DNA of 64,000 nt from Streptomyces sp. FIT100 (GCF_024584805.1 NZ_CP075715.1:248001-312000), one strand, 5' to 3'; shown: positions 7,424 to 17,036, numbered from the stretch's first letter. Notes: generated by a model not told the origin, from the letters alone. Made by a program: numbers and translations.

Positions 7424-8830
7424 ATGACGACTGTGGCCGGCCGGCCCGCCGGGAGATCCGTAGCGGCACGGCTCGAACGACTGCCGCACTCCCGGTGGCA
7501 CGTCAAGGTCCGTTTCCTGATCGGCGCCGTCACCTTCTTCGAGGCGTTCGACCAGTTGCTGGCCGCCTCCGCACTCCCCGTGCTGATGAAGGAATGGCAG
7601 CTGACGACCGGGCAGGCCACCTTCGCCGTGACCGCCGGCTCGGTCGGCATGCTCCTGGGCGCCCTGGCCGCCGGATGGATGGGAGACCTGATCGGCCGGG
7701 TGCGGACCGTCGCGATCGGGGTCGCCGTCACGGCGCTCGCCAGCCTCGCCGTCGCCCTCTCCACCGGCATCGAACTCTTCGCGCTCTTCCGCTTCGTCCA
7801 GGGCCTGGGCATCGGCGGCGTCGTCCCGGTGGCCGCCACCTACATCAACGAGATCGCCCGCTCCGACCGCCGGGGCCGCTTCGTCCTCCTCTACGAGATG
7901 GTCTTCCCGGCCGGGCTCGCCGCGGCGACCCTGGTCGCCGTGTGGGTGGTCCCCAACCTGGGCTGGCGGGCCATGTTCGTGATCGGCGCGCTGCCGGTCC
8001 TCATCGCGGCGATGCTGCCCCGGCACGTCGCCGAGTCCCCGCGCTGGCTGCTGGCGCGCGGACGGACGGAGGAGGCCGAGCGGGTCATCGCGCGGATCGA
8101 GGCGGAGGTGGCGTCATCCACGCCGGATCCGCTTCCCGAACCCGCCGCAGAGGCACCCGCCACGGAGACACCCGCCGCGGGGGCGGACGACGAGACCTCG
8201 CAGGGGACCGGACAGGGCCGTCTGCGCGAGCTGTTCTCCGGGCGGTATCTGCGCCGCACGGCGGTCGTGTCGGGTCTGTGGTTCGTCGCGTACTACGTCA
8301 ACCACGGCATCTCCACCTGGCTGCCGTCGCTCTACACCAGGAACTTCGGCCTGGACCTCACCACGGCACTCGTCTACACCCTGCTCAGCAATGTCACCGG
8401 GCTGCTCGGCACCCTGCTCGTCGCCCTGCTGATCGACCGGATCGGCCGGCGGCCGGCGCTGGTGGCCGCGCTCGGCGGCACCACCCTCGCGCTCGCGACG
8501 CTCGCCCTGACCGGAGCGGTGTCCGGGGGCCGGGTCGCCCTCTTCGCCTCCTGCACGACGTTCTTCGTGTACGCGGTCAACGCCGGGCTCTACCTCTACT
8601 CGCCCGAGCTCTACCCGACGCGCAACCGCGCCAAGGGTGCGGCCTTCGGCGGGCTGTGGAACCGGCTGGGCGTCATCCTCGGCCCCATCACCGTCGGCGC
8701 GATCCTCGGCGCGGGCGGCGGTCTGACGCTCGTCTTCGCCCAGCTGGCGTGCGTGGCGGCGGTGGGCGCGGCGATCGCGTGCTTCGCGGTCGAGACCAAG
8801 GGGAAGACGCTGGAGGAGCTCAACTCCTGA
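7424..8830 (+). CDS. MFS transporter, sugar/aromatic-acid porter type
   Basis: 468 residues, about 12 membrane segments with a long cytoplasmic loop after TM6 (residues about 200-265). MFS signatures are visible: GWMGDLIGRVRT in loop 2-3, RFVQGLGIGG in TM4, ESPRWL after TM6, DRIGRRPAL in loop 8-9, and PELYPTRNRAKG in loop 10-11. The start ATG follows GGAAGGA. It is divergent from the catabolic operon, so it most likely imports that pathway's substrate. The short Ala/Thr/Pro-rich stretch in the central loop is variable spacer. Confidence 0.88.
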   Translation: MTTVAGRPAGRSVAARLERLPHSRWHVKVRFLIGAVTFFEAFDQLLAASALPVLMKEWQLTTGQATFAVTAGSVGMLLGALAAGWMGDLIGRVRTVAIGVAVTALASLAVALSTGIELFALFRFVQGLGIGGVVPVAATYINEIARSDRRGRFVLLYEMVFPAGLAAATLVAVWVVPNLGWRAMFVIGALPVLIAAMLPRHVAESPRWLLARGRTEEAERVIARIEAEVASSTPDPLPEPAAEAPATETPAAGADDETSQGTGQGRLRELFSGRYLRRTAVVSGLWFVAYYVNHGISTWLPSLYTRNFGLDLTTALVYTLLSNVTGLLGTLLVALLIDRIGRRPALVAALGGTTLALATLALTGAVSGGRVALFASCTTFFVYAVNAGLYLYSPELYPTRNRAKGAAFGGLWNRLGVILGPITVGAILGAGGGLTLVFAQLACVAAVGAAIACFAVETKGKTLEELNS

Positions 8831-8832
8831 AC

Positions 8833-8930
8833 CCTGGTCCGGTCCGGTCCGGCCCGGTCCGGCGCGGCCGGATCGGACGCGGCCCGGTCCGGCCCCGTCC
8901 GGTCCCATCCGGCGCGGCCCGGTCGCCGGG
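8833..8930. repeat. GGTCC/GGCCC-rich degenerate repeat in convergent intergenic region
   Basis: About 100 bp between the converging MFS and SDR genes consist of degenerate copies of (G)GTCC, GGCCC and GGCGCGGCC. They give many overlapping short hairpins. It may act as a termination or transcript-end structure, but no single clean stem-loop stands out. Confidence 0.5.
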
Positions 8931-8943
8931 GCCGCCGGCCGGC

Positions 8944-9726
8944 TCAGCCGAGTATCCGGGAGGCGGCGGCGGCACGCACCCGCGTGCCGCCGTCGACGAC
9001 CAGGTCCGTGCCGGTCACCCACTCCGCGGCGTCGGAGACCAGCCACAGCACGGCCCGCGCCACGTCCTCCGGCTCGCCGATCCGTGCCAGCGGCAGTGCG
9101 CGGGCGATGCGCTCCTCGCCCGACTCCCAGACGAAGCGGGCCATTTCGGTGCGTACCAGCCCCGGGGAGACGGCGTTCACCCGTACCGCGGGCGCCAGTT
9201 CACCCGCGAGCTGACGGGTCAGGTGCACGAGGGCCGCCTTGCTCGTGCCGTACGCGCCGACGTTCGGGCCGACACCGTGGGTGCCCTCGGTGCAGACGTT
9301 CACCACCGCGCCGCCGTGCTCGCCCATCCACGCCCGCCAGGCGAGCTGGGTCAGCCGCAGCGGCGCCTCCACGTTCACGGCGAAGGCGTCGCGCCAGACG
9401 TCGGGGTCCGCGTCCATCAGCCGGCCGAACGGAGCGTTGGTCGCCGCGTTGTTGACGAGGATGTCGAGCCGGCCGAACTCCCCCATCACCCGCTCCGTGC
9501 ACGCCGCCAGGTGTGCCGGGTCGGCCACCGAGCCGGCACAGCCTGCCGCCCGGATCCCGGCGGCGGTGAGCCGGTCCACGGCGGCCGCCACACCCGCCGG
9601 GTCACGGGCGGTGACACAGACCGCCGCCCCCGCCTCGCCGAGGGCGCGCGCGGTGGCGAGGCCGATACCCCGGGAGGCTCCCGTGACCAGGGCCGCTCTG
9701 CCGTCGAGTGCCGGGGATGACGTCAT
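8944..9726 (-). CDS. SDR family oxidoreductase
   Basis: 260-residue classical SDR. TGASRGIG (about residues 16-23), NNAA, and a Tyr/Lys pair in YGTSK are present, and the C terminus shows the usual VTGTDLVVDGG. Where the catalytic Ser is normally found the sequence reads VVNVCTEGT, so that position needs checking. It is divergent from the LacI gene, with an operator in the 111-bp gap. It may belong to the catabolic cluster on its left or to the LacI regulon; the sequence does not decide. Confidence 0.84.
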   Translation of the reverse strand: MTSSPALDGRAALVTGASRGIGLATARALGEAGAAVCVTARDPAGVAAAVDRLTAAGIRAAGCAGSVADPAHLAACTERVMGEFGRLDILVNNAATNAPFGRLMDADPDVWRDAFAVNVEAPLRLTQLAWRAWMGEHGGAVVNVCTEGTHGVGPNVGAYGTSKAALVHLTRQLAGELAPAVRVNAVSPGLVRTEMARFVWESGEERIARALPLARIGEPEDVARAVLWLVSDAAEWVTGTDLVVDGGTRVRAAAASRILG

Positions 9727-9785
9727 CCCCGTACGCTCTCATGACGGGCCGTCAAGAAGAACCGGCAGGGATCGACAGCGCTCGA

Positions 9786-9797
9786 TTGAACGATAAA
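9786..9797. promoter_or_regulatory. LacI-type operator (TTGAACGATAAA) upstream of the LacI gene
   Basis: A 12-bp site with a central CG, about 40 bp before the LacI start. It matches, in reverse complement, two sites in front of the sugar-binding lipoprotein and the DUF3472 gene (TTGATCGTTCAA and TTGATCGTTCAT). Probable autoregulatory site; it could also act on the divergent SDR. Confidence 0.65.
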
Positions 9798-9837
9798 ATC
9801 GGGCGCACTGTCGGCGGGACAATGGGGGACACGGGAC

Positions 9838-10881
9838 GTGGCAGTCAACTCCGGGCGCGGGCGCCCTGCTACGGGAGTCACCGCGACGATCTCGGACGTC
9901 GCCGAGGCGGCAGGCGTGTCGCGCCAGACCGTGTCCAATGTGCTCAACGCGCCGCACCGGGTGCGCCCCACGACCCGCGAGCGGGTGGAGCACGTCATCG
10001 CGGAGCTCGGCTACCACCCCAACCGGGTGGCCCGCTCGCTGCGCGCCAGTTCCCCCGGGATGATCGGCTGCCGGATCCAGCCGGTGTCCACCGGTTCGGT
10101 GGCCGCGATCCAGGACCGCTTCCTGCACGCGCTCGCCGAGGCCGGGCAGGCGGGCGACCACCACGTGCTGCTGTTCACCGCGCACGACACCGACGGGGAG
10201 AGCAACCACTGCACGGCCCTGTGGCGGGCCGGCGCGGTGAGCGGTGTGGTGCTCTACGACATCGCCCCGGACGACCCGCGGCCCGGACGGCTGACCGCCG
10301 CCGGGGTGCCGTTCGCCGCCTTCGGCCGTACGGCCACGGGGACCGACCGCTACAGCTGGGTCGACGTCGACAACGCCGCCGGCACGTCGGCCGCCGTCGA
10401 CCACCTCGTGGCCGCCGGGCACCGGCGGATCGGATTCCTGGGCTGGCCGGAAGGCACGAGCGTCGGCGACGCCAGGGCGCGCGGCTGGCTCACCGCGATG
10501 GACCGGCACGGACTGCTCGCCGGAAGCCACCGCCTCGACGTCCGCGGCCGGGACACGATGGCGAACGGCACCCGCCTCATGGCGGAGCTTCTGGACCGCC
10601 CCGAGCCGCCGACCGCCGTCGTCGCGGCGACCGACACCCTCGGGGTGGGCGCGCTCCAGACCCTCCGGGACCGCGGCCTCTCCCCCGGTGCGGACGTGGC
10701 CGTGGTGGGCTTCGACGACACGCCCGCCGCCTCGGCGATCGGCCTCACCAGCCTGCGCCAGCCCATCGAGGAGGTGGGCCGCCTGATCATGACGGAGCTG
10801 CTGCGGCCCCCCGCCGGGGGCGGCGACCAGCCGGCGCACCGCCTGCTGGAACCGGAGCTGGTGGTCCGCGCCAGCGCCTGA
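9838..10881 (+). CDS. LacI family transcriptional regulator
   Basis: 347 residues. The N-terminal HTH (TISDVAEAAGVSRQTVSNVLN, about residues 17-37) and hinge helix (NRVARSLRASSPG) are typical. They are followed by a periplasmic-binding-like effector domain with VDNAAGTSAAVDHLVAAGHRRIGFLG and VAVVGFDDTP. The GTG start at 9838 has purine-rich GGGGGA upstream. Shared operator-like sites suggest it represses itself, the sugar ABC transporter-GH65 operon and the secreted DUF3472 protein. The inducer is presumably a sugar. Confidence 0.9.
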   Translation: MAVNSGRGRPATGVTATISDVAEAAGVSRQTVSNVLNAPHRVRPTTRERVEHVIAELGYHPNRVARSLRASSPGMIGCRIQPVSTGSVAAIQDRFLHALAEAGQAGDHHVLLFTAHDTDGESNHCTALWRAGAVSGVVLYDIAPDDPRPGRLTAAGVPFAAFGRTATGTDRYSWVDVDNAAGTSAAVDHLVAAGHRRIGFLGWPEGTSVGDARARGWLTAMDRHGLLAGSHRLDVRGRDTMANGTRLMAELLDRPEPPTAVVAATDTLGVGALQTLRDRGLSPGADVAVVGFDDTPAASAIGLTSLRQPIEEVGRLIMTELLRPPAGGGDQPAHRLLEPELVVRASA

Positions 10882-11021
10882 GCGCGGCCCCTCAACGCCA
10901 CGGCTTCGGCTGGGTGTTGCCCAACCCGCACCTATGGCCCGACTCCAGGACCGTTGCCGCCCACATCACGCTCAACCCTGCATCTCCTGCGCGCGAACAC
11001 CGCCGTACCGCCCATCGCTCG

Positions 11022-11348
11022 TCAGTCCCGTGTCGTCTCCTGGACAACCCAGGACAGGTACGCCTCCGACCCGCCGGTCACCGGCAGCGTGATCCACTGT
11101 GGGACGTCGTACGGGTGGTGCTCGTGCAGCCACGCCTCCAGCTCCGGGAGACGGTCTGTCGTCGTCATATACGAGATACGCCACTCCTGCGCCGTCTCGA
11201 CCTCGCTCTTCCACCAGTAGAAGGCTGTGATCGGCGCATCGATGTGCGCGCCCGCTGCCAGCTTCCTCTCGACCGCACCCCGTGCCGGCGCCCTCGCCTG
11301 ATCCTCGTCGTCGCTGGTCGTCTGCGCGATCACAATCCCGTTGGCCAT
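11022..11348 (-). CDS. cutA: Divalent cation tolerance protein CutA
   Basis: 108 residues, the typical CutA1 length. Family signatures are IVIAQTTSDDEDQA at the N terminus, ERKLAAGAHIDAPITAFYWW in the centre and QEWRISYMTT afterwards. CutA1 forms stable trimers of PII-like fold linked to metal tolerance; its molecular role is unclear. The ATG at 11348 follows GGGAGGT. It follows the GH65 gene on the same strand, but a perfect palindrome lies between them, so it is probably transcribed separately. Confidence 0.9.
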   Translation of the reverse strand: MANGIVIAQTTSDDEDQARAPARGAVERKLAAGAHIDAPITAFYWWKSEVETAQEWRISYMTTTDRLPELEAWLHEHHPYDVPQWITLPVTGGSEAYLSWVVQETTRD

Positions 11349-11414
11349 GCAACTACCTCCCAGCTCGGTGTACCGCGACCCTACCCAGCCGTTCACCTCA
11401 ACTGGTACGTCGGC

Positions 11415-11450
11415 GCCTGGCAGCTCCTCGTCGACGAGGAGCTGCCAGGC
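11415..11450. terminator. Perfect 36-bp palindrome, probable terminator of the GH65 operon
   Basis: Each 18-nt half is the exact complement of the other (first arm begins GCCTGGCAGCTCC, centre GTCGAC). It lies 18 nt past the GH65 stop and ahead of cutA. The stem is very strong, with no U-tract, as is common for high-GC actinomycete terminators. Confidence 0.6.
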
Positions 11451-11467
11451 TGGATCGTCGACGTTGA

Positions 11468-13678
11468 TCAGCTGTCGCCGCTGCCGGATACGGACCGCCG
11501 TGTGGCGACGGTGATCTCGCCGCCGGGCGGCACACGATGGCGGGCCCCGCCCGCCTCGACGGGCAGCGCGGTGCCGTCGTGCAGCCGCACCGTCGTGCGG
11601 GCGCGGCCGATGTCGACGTCGAAGGTCCGCCCGCGCCACCGCAGTCCGCGCAGGGTGATGCCCTCCAGTTCGTCCGGCAGGATCGGCGCCAGCGCGACGT
11701 GGTCCGCGCGCCAGCGCAGCCCCGAGTATCCGTACAGGAACTCCTGGAGGAAGCCGCCGTGGCCGGTGAGGAAGGTGAAGGCGCCCCCCGTGCGGGCCTC
11801 GGCGAACTGGGCGAAGGGCGGGCGGACGAACGGCTCGACGCTGCGCCGGGTGTGCTCGAAGGCCGCCTTCGCGTCGCCGAGCGCCGCGTACACGACGGAG
11901 TGGACCGAATCCGTCATGGACGGCCCGTCCTCGTGGGTGCGTGACCGGTAGTACTCCAGGTCCTCCCTGGTGACGTCCTGCGGCTGCTCGTGTTCCCACG
12001 GGTAGGTCAGCATGACGACGTCGGCCTGTTTGATCTGGCGGCCCGTGTATCCGGCGAACTCCGGGTGGATGCCGAGCCGTTCGTCGAAGAGGACGACGAG
12101 GCCGTCGGCGACCTCCGTCCACCGGGGGTCGGGCTGCTCCTCCAGTGCGGCGGCCGCCTCGGCGGCGAAGCGCAGGCAGGCGCGCGCGGCCACGTTGGTG
12201 TAGACGGAGTCGTCGTGCGGCTCGTCGGCGTACTCGTCCGGCGGGATGACACCGCGGATGTGGTACGAGCCGTCGGCGTCGGCGGACGCCCTGCTCACCC
12301 AGAAGTCCGCGACCCCGGCCAGGACCGGCCTGCCCTTGTCTCGCAGCCAGCGCTCGTCGCCCGTGGCCAGCCAGAACTGCCGGAAGGCCAGCGCCACATC
12401 GGAGCTGACGTGCAGCTCGTAGCGGCCGAAGGGGGCCCAGGAGGGAGTGTCCTCGCCGCCGTGCAGCGCGCTCTCCCAGGGGAAGCGCACGCCCCGGTGG
12501 CCACCGTCGGCGGCGTAGGCGCGGGCGGCACCGAGCCGGTCGACGCGGTAGTCGAGCACGCTGCCCGCGATGCCGGGGTGCTGCGCGAGAAGGCTGGGCC
12601 AGATCCAGGTCTCGGTGTCCCAGAAGACATGGCCGTTGTAGCCGTCGCTGGAGAGCCCGGCCGGGGACGGCGACCAGGGGGACCCCTCGCGGACACTGGT
12701 CAGGAGGTAGAACTTGGCCGCGCGCACCTGCCGTTGGAGCCGGGCGTCGCCGCGTACGACGATGTCGCCCTCCCATTCGCGCAGCCATACGCGGGCGTTG
12801 TCCCGCGCGAGCCGGGCGTATCCGGCCCGTGCGGCGTCCTCCGCCGCGCGACGGGCCAGGGCGGGCGGGTCGTCCGTGTCGTGACCGGTGGCGACGCCCA
12901 CGTACTTGGTGAAGGTGTACGTGACACCCGCGACGGCCGCGACGGCGAGGCGCTGGGCGGCGTCACCGGGTGCGGGGGAGGGAGCACCGCCCGGGCCGCG
13001 CAGCACGGAGACGACCGCGGCGGGGATGCCGCTGCCCTCGGCCACGGCCGTGAACCGGAGCCGCCCCTCCTCCGCGTCGGCGCGTACGTCCCGCAGTCTG
13101 CTCGCGGCCCGGCCGTCCAGGCTGTCGGTCACCTCCAGCCGTCCGCTCCAGTGCGGGGTCACGCTCACGGTGACGGCCGCGACGTGGGGGCGGGAGCGGT
13201 CGGTCAGCAGCTCGTAGCGCACGTCGGTGACCCGGCCGGCCGGCGAGGTCCAGCGGGCGGTGGTGGTGATGACGCCGGTGCGCAGGTCGAGGCTCTGACG
13301 GTAGGCGTCGATGCCGCGGGGGGCCACCGGGAGCGGGCGGCCCACGGCGGCCCAGTCCCCGCCGACGAGCTCCGCCTGGCCGGGTCCCGAAGTGCCGCAG
13401 GGGAACGCCTCGTTGAACGTGCCGCTGCCGTCGCCGACGTCGAGCCCCGACCAGGCGGGCAGAGCCGCCTTGCGCGACCACTCCCCCGCGTGTCCGGTGT
13501 AGAGGCCGACGACATGGAACTGGGTGCGGACCGGGCCGTCGGCGAATCCGTTGCCGGCGGCCGGTACCCGCGCCGCCAGGTATCCGTTGCCGGTGAAGGC
13601 GGGGTGGTGGTCGGCGACGGGGTCGTCCGCGGTCAGCACCCACTCGTCCGCGGCCGTGACGCTGCTCGGATCCGTCAC
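11468..13678 (-). CDS. Glycoside hydrolase family 65 (alpha-glucoside phosphorylase or hydrolase)
   Basis: 736 residues, close to the family norm. The N-terminal beta-sandwich has GNGYLAAR, the (alpha/alpha)6 barrel has FWDTETWIWPSLL and the general acid Glu in PPDEYADEP (about residue 479), followed by YTNVAARACL and IKQADVVMLTYPW. GH65 enzymes phosphorolyse or hydrolyse trehalose, maltose, kojibiose or nigerose; which one is not visible. The GTG start follows the permease stop TAA without a gap. It is the last gene of a binding protein-permease-permease-GH65 operon, so it processes the imported sugar inside the cell. Confidence 0.87.
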   Translation of the reverse strand: MTDPSSVTAADEWVLTADDPVADHHPAFTGNGYLAARVPAAGNGFADGPVRTQFHVVGLYTGHAGEWSRKAALPAWSGLDVGDGSGTFNEAFPCGTSGPGQAELVGGDWAAVGRPLPVAPRGIDAYRQSLDLRTGVITTTARWTSPAGRVTDVRYELLTDRSRPHVAAVTVSVTPHWSGRLEVTDSLDGRAASRLRDVRADAEEGRLRFTAVAEGSGIPAAVVSVLRGPGGAPSPAPGDAAQRLAVAAVAGVTYTFTKYVGVATGHDTDDPPALARRAAEDAARAGYARLARDNARVWLREWEGDIVVRGDARLQRQVRAAKFYLLTSVREGSPWSPSPAGLSSDGYNGHVFWDTETWIWPSLLAQHPGIAGSVLDYRVDRLGAARAYAADGGHRGVRFPWESALHGGEDTPSWAPFGRYELHVSSDVALAFRQFWLATGDERWLRDKGRPVLAGVADFWVSRASADADGSYHIRGVIPPDEYADEPHDDSVYTNVAARACLRFAAEAAAALEEQPDPRWTEVADGLVVLFDERLGIHPEFAGYTGRQIKQADVVMLTYPWEHEQPQDVTREDLEYYRSRTHEDGPSMTDSVHSVVYAALGDAKAAFEHTRRSVEPFVRPPFAQFAEARTGGAFTFLTGHGGFLQEFLYGYSGLRWRADHVALAPILPDELEGITLRGLRWRGRTFDVDIGRARTTVRLHDGTALPVEAGGARHRVPPGGEITVATRRSVSGSGDS

Positions 13679-14539
13679 TTACTTCAGCCCTCCCGCGGTG
13701 AGTCCGTCGACGATCCTGCGCTGGAAGAACAGCACGGCCACGACCAGCGGCAGCGTCACCACGACTCCGGCCGCCATCTGGGTCCCGAACGGCTGGTCGT
13801 AGCGGTACTGGCCGGTGAAGAGCGACACGATGACGTTCGCCGTCATCATCTGCCGGTCGTTCACCACGCTGACAGCGATGAGGAATTCGTTCCAGGCGCA
13901 GATGAAGACCAGGATCGCCGTGGTGAAGACGGCGGGCGCGGCGAGCGGGAGCACGACCTTGCGGAATGCCTGCGCGGGTGTGCAGCCGTCGACCTGGGCG
14001 GCCTTCTCCAGCTCCGCCGGCATCTGCCGGAAGAACGCGGTGAGGTTCCACACCGCCAGCGGCAGCGCGAAGCTCATGCTCGGCACGATCATGGCCTGGT
14101 AGGTGTTGATCCAGCCCGCGTCCGTGAAGAGCCGCAGCAGCGGCACCACGAGCGTGATGGGCGGGAACATCGACGCCGCGATGACGAGCGTGAGGATCAG
14201 CGTCTTGCCGCGGAACTCCAGCCGCGCCAGGGCGTAGCCCGCGAAGATCGCGACGAGCAGGGTGAGCGCCGTGGTGGTCCCGGCGACCACGAGGCTGTTG
14301 AGCAGGGCGCGGCCGAATCCGTTCGCCGGGTCGAAGGCCGCGGCGTAGTTGTCGAAGGACACCGGTGCCGGCAGCGGTGCGTTGGAGAACTGGTCGGCCG
14401 GTCTGCGCAGGCTGGAGACCACCATCCAGTAGAACGGCACGAGGCAGTAGGCGACGATGACGGCGATGCCCGCGCGGCGGGCCAGGGTGCCGGCGCGCGG
14501 CCGGCCGGCGGTACGTGGCCGGCTGACGGTCGTGCTCAT
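13679..14539 (-). CDS. Carbohydrate ABC transporter permease (MalG type)
   Basis: 286 residues with six predicted membrane segments. The cytoplasmic EAA loop reads KAAQVDGCTPAQAFRKVVLP, the docking site for the ATPase. The ATG at 14539 overlaps the upstream permease stop by 4 nt. It forms a heterodimer with the MalF-type neighbour. No ATPase gene lies in the operon; in Streptomyces such CUT1 importers usually share MsiK, which is the inference here. Confidence 0.9.
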   Translation of the reverse strand: MSTTVSRPRTAGRPRAGTLARRAGIAVIVAYCLVPFYWMVVSSLRRPADQFSNAPLPAPVSFDNYAAAFDPANGFGRALLNSLVVAGTTTALTLLVAIFAGYALARLEFRGKTLILTLVIAASMFPPITLVVPLLRLFTDAGWINTYQAMIVPSMSFALPLAVWNLTAFFRQMPAELEKAAQVDGCTPAQAFRKVVLPLAAPAVFTTAILVFICAWNEFLIAVSVVNDRQMMTANVIVSLFTGQYRYDQPFGTQMAAGVVVTLPLVVAVLFFQRRIVDGLTAGGLK

Positions 14540-15489
14540 TGCGGACTCCCGGTGCCGCGGCCGATCAGGTCGGCTCCGAACAGCTTGACGAAGGAGAAGG
14601 CGACCACCGCGATGTAGAGGAAGAGCACGGTGGCGTAGGCGGCAGCGGTGCCGAAGCGCAGGTTGCTCATCTCCTCGAACGCGATCATCGACAGCGTCTC
14701 GACCGAGTGCTTGCGCGGGCCGACGAGCACATACGGCAGGTCGAACATGCGCAGCACGTCGAGCAGCCGGAACAGCACGGCGACGACCAGGGCGGGTCGG
14801 ACCAGCGGCAGGGTGATGCGCCAGAAGGCGCGCCAGGGCGAGGCGCCGTCGACCCTGGCCGCCTCGTACAGCTCGCCCGGGATGATCTGGAGCCCGGCGA
14901 GGACGAGCAGGGCGACGAACGGGGCGGTCTTCCAGGTGTCGGCGATCACGACGGAGAACCATGCCTGGAAGCCCTCGCTGCTCCAGAGCACCTTGGCGCC
15001 CAGCAGTTCGTTGGCGATGCCCTGGCTGTTGAAGATCCACTTCCAGAGGAGTCCGGAGACGGCCGTGGGGATCGCCCAGGGCACGAGGAACGCGGCGCGG
15101 ACCAGCCCGCGTCCACGGAAGGCCCGGTGCATCACCAGCGCCATCGCCACCCCGATCAGCACCTCGGCGGCGACCGAGACGAGGGCGAAGGAGGTGGTGT
15201 TCCACCAGGGCCGCAGAAAGCGTTCCCCGGTGAACACGGCGGCGTAGTTGTCCAGACCGTACGAGGACGTGGTCACCCGGAATCCGGTCTCCGGGTCGAT
15301 GGACTCGCTGGAGACCATGAACGACAGCCGGAACGCCGCCACCACCGGGTAGGCGACGACCAGGCCGAGGACGAGCAGGGTGGGTGAGAGCAGGGCGGCG
15401 GCGAGCCGGCCGGTCCCGGCCCGCCGCGCCGTGCGCGGGGGCCGGGGAACGGCGGTGCGGCGGGGCGTCGCCCGGGACACGACGGACAC
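14536..15489 (-). CDS. Carbohydrate ABC transporter permease (MalF type)
   Basis: 317 residues with about six membrane segments. The EAA motif is EAARVDGASPWRAFWRITLP. A GTG start at 15489 has an AAGAGG ribosome site that begins just after the binding-protein stop (21-nt gap). It pairs with the downstream MalG-type permease. The N terminus is Arg-rich and cytoplasmic before the first helix (AALLSPTLLVLGLVVAYPVV). Confidence 0.9.
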   Translation of the reverse strand: MSVVSRATPRRTAVPRPPRTARRAGTGRLAAALLSPTLLVLGLVVAYPVVAAFRLSFMVSSESIDPETGFRVTTSSYGLDNYAAVFTGERFLRPWWNTTSFALVSVAAEVLIGVAMALVMHRAFRGRGLVRAAFLVPWAIPTAVSGLLWKWIFNSQGIANELLGAKVLWSSEGFQAWFSVVIADTWKTAPFVALLVLAGLQIIPGELYEAARVDGASPWRAFWRITLPLVRPALVVAVLFRLLDVLRMFDLPYVLVGPRKHSVETLSMIAFEEMSNLRFGTAAAYATVLFLYIAVVAFSFVKLFGADLIGRGTGSPQ

Positions 15490-15509
15490 CGGTGAACCTC
15501 TTCCGCCGC

Positions 15510-16925
15510 TCACTTCTCGTCGATCGCGGCGGAAAGGTTCCGCTGCATGTCGGCGAGCGCGGCGTCGACGGACGTCGATCCGCTCAGCGCGGCGGCCGCG
15601 CTCTCCTGGATGGCCGCGGTCGCGTCGCCGTACCGTACGACGGCGGGCCGCGGGGTCGCGCCGATCAGCGACTCCTTGAGCGTGGCCAGGTACGGGAACT
15701 GCTTGCGCAGCGCGGGGTCGTCGTAGAGGGCCGTGTAGGGCGGCGCGGCCGAGGTGGCCTCCAGGTTGGCGCGGGCGTTGGCCTCGTTGGAGAAGAACTT
15801 GATGAAGTCGAGCGCGGTGGCCTTGTTCTTGGCGAACTTGCTGATCGCCAGGTCGAGTCCGCCGAGGGAGGACTTGCCGGGGCCTGCCAGACCGGGCAGC
15901 GGCGCCACGGCGAACTTGCCGGCGACCTTGCTGGAGCCGTCGGTGGTGTTGGCCAGGGTCCACTGGTAGGGCCACTGGCGGTGGAAGAGCAGCTTGCCCG
16001 ACTGGAAGGCGCGGCGGCCGTCCTCCTCCTGATAGGTGGAGGACTCCTTGGGGAAGGTGCCGTCCTTGAAGCCCTGGGCGAGGAACTCCAGTCCCTTTCT
16101 GGCCTCTTCCGTGTCGACCGTGGCCTTGCCGTCGGCGCCGACGACGGTGCCGCCCGCGGAGGCCACGGCCTCGGAGAAGTTGACGGTCAGGCCCTCGTAC
16201 TTGTCGAACTGGCCCGCGTAGCAGCCGACCCCCTTGCCTTCGGGGAGCTTGGCGACGGCGGCGCAGGCCGCCTTCATCTCGGCCCAGGTGGCGGGCGGCC
16301 GGGCGCCGGCCTTGTCCAGCAGGTCCTTGCGGTAGAAGAGCAGCCCGGCGTTGGTGTTGAACGGGATTCCGTACTGCTTGCCGAAGTACTCGCCGGTCCT
16401 GACCACGGCGGGCAGCATCCGGTCGAGCGGGAACTCCTCGGCGGGGAGCGCGTCGACCCACTGGTTGGCGGCGAACTCGGCGACCCAGATGGGGTCGAGG
16501 TTGAGCACGGTGTAGGCGTCCGACTCGGTCTGCGCGTTCTGGATGAACTGCTGGCGCTGCTGGTCGGCGCTCTCGGGCAGTTCGACCATGGTGACCTTCT
16601 CGTCCGGGTGGTCCTTGTTCCACCGTTCGAGCTGGCCCTGGAGGGTACGGGTGGTGTCCTTGCCGGTGGCCAGGGTGATCGGGCCACGGCCGGTGAACTC
16701 TCCGGGGCCGCCGGCGGCCGGCTCGGAGGAGTCGGCACCACCGCACCCGGCGAGTGCCGTGGCGAGTAGTGCGGCCGAGGCCGCCACCGCCCAGGTCCGT
16801 GCCGCCGGCCGGGTCCGCACCGCCGGCCGCGTGCGCGGTGCGACCGGGAGGCCGGACTCCCGGCCGGCCCCCTCGTGGCCGAACTCCCTGTGGCACCCTC
16901 TGCGGCTCATCTGCGACGAACTCAC
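15510..16925 (-). CDS. Sugar-binding lipoprotein of ABC importer
   Basis: 471 residues. A lipoprotein signal ends in ATALAGCGG (lipobox LAGC), so it is anchored outside the membrane. Extracellular-solute-binding family 1 features include YGIPFNTNAGLLFYRKDLLD. The GTG at 16925 is preferred because AGGAGG lies 6 nt before it; ATG 16910 is the alternative. An unusually long charged stretch of about 45 residues precedes the hydrophobic core. A LacI-type operator sits 112 bp upstream at 17037. First gene of the importer-GH65 operon. Confidence 0.87.
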   Translation of the reverse strand: MSSSQMSRRGCHREFGHEGAGRESGLPVAPRTRPAVRTRPAARTWAVAASAALLATALAGCGGADSSEPAAGGPGEFTGRGPITLATGKDTTRTLQGQLERWNKDHPDEKVTMVELPESADQQRQQFIQNAQTESDAYTVLNLDPIWVAEFAANQWVDALPAEEFPLDRMLPAVVRTGEYFGKQYGIPFNTNAGLLFYRKDLLDKAGARPPATWAEMKAACAAVAKLPEGKGVGCYAGQFDKYEGLTVNFSEAVASAGGTVVGADGKATVDTEEARKGLEFLAQGFKDGTFPKESSTYQEEDGRRAFQSGKLLFHRQWPYQWTLANTTDGSSKVAGKFAVAPLPGLAGPGKSSLGGLDLAISKFAKNKATALDFIKFFSNEANARANLEATSAAPPYTALYDDPALRKQFPYLATLKESLIGATPRPAVVRYGDATAAIQESAAAALSGSTSVDAALADMQRNLSAAIDEK

Positions 16926-17036
16926 CGTGCTCCTCCTACCGTTCAAGCCCAGCCCTGCCTGCCCTGACCTGCCTGTCCTGACCTGTCGCTCGGGGTCACG
17001 GCGTGCGTCCCGCGCCATGACCCCGCCGGCAGGGAT

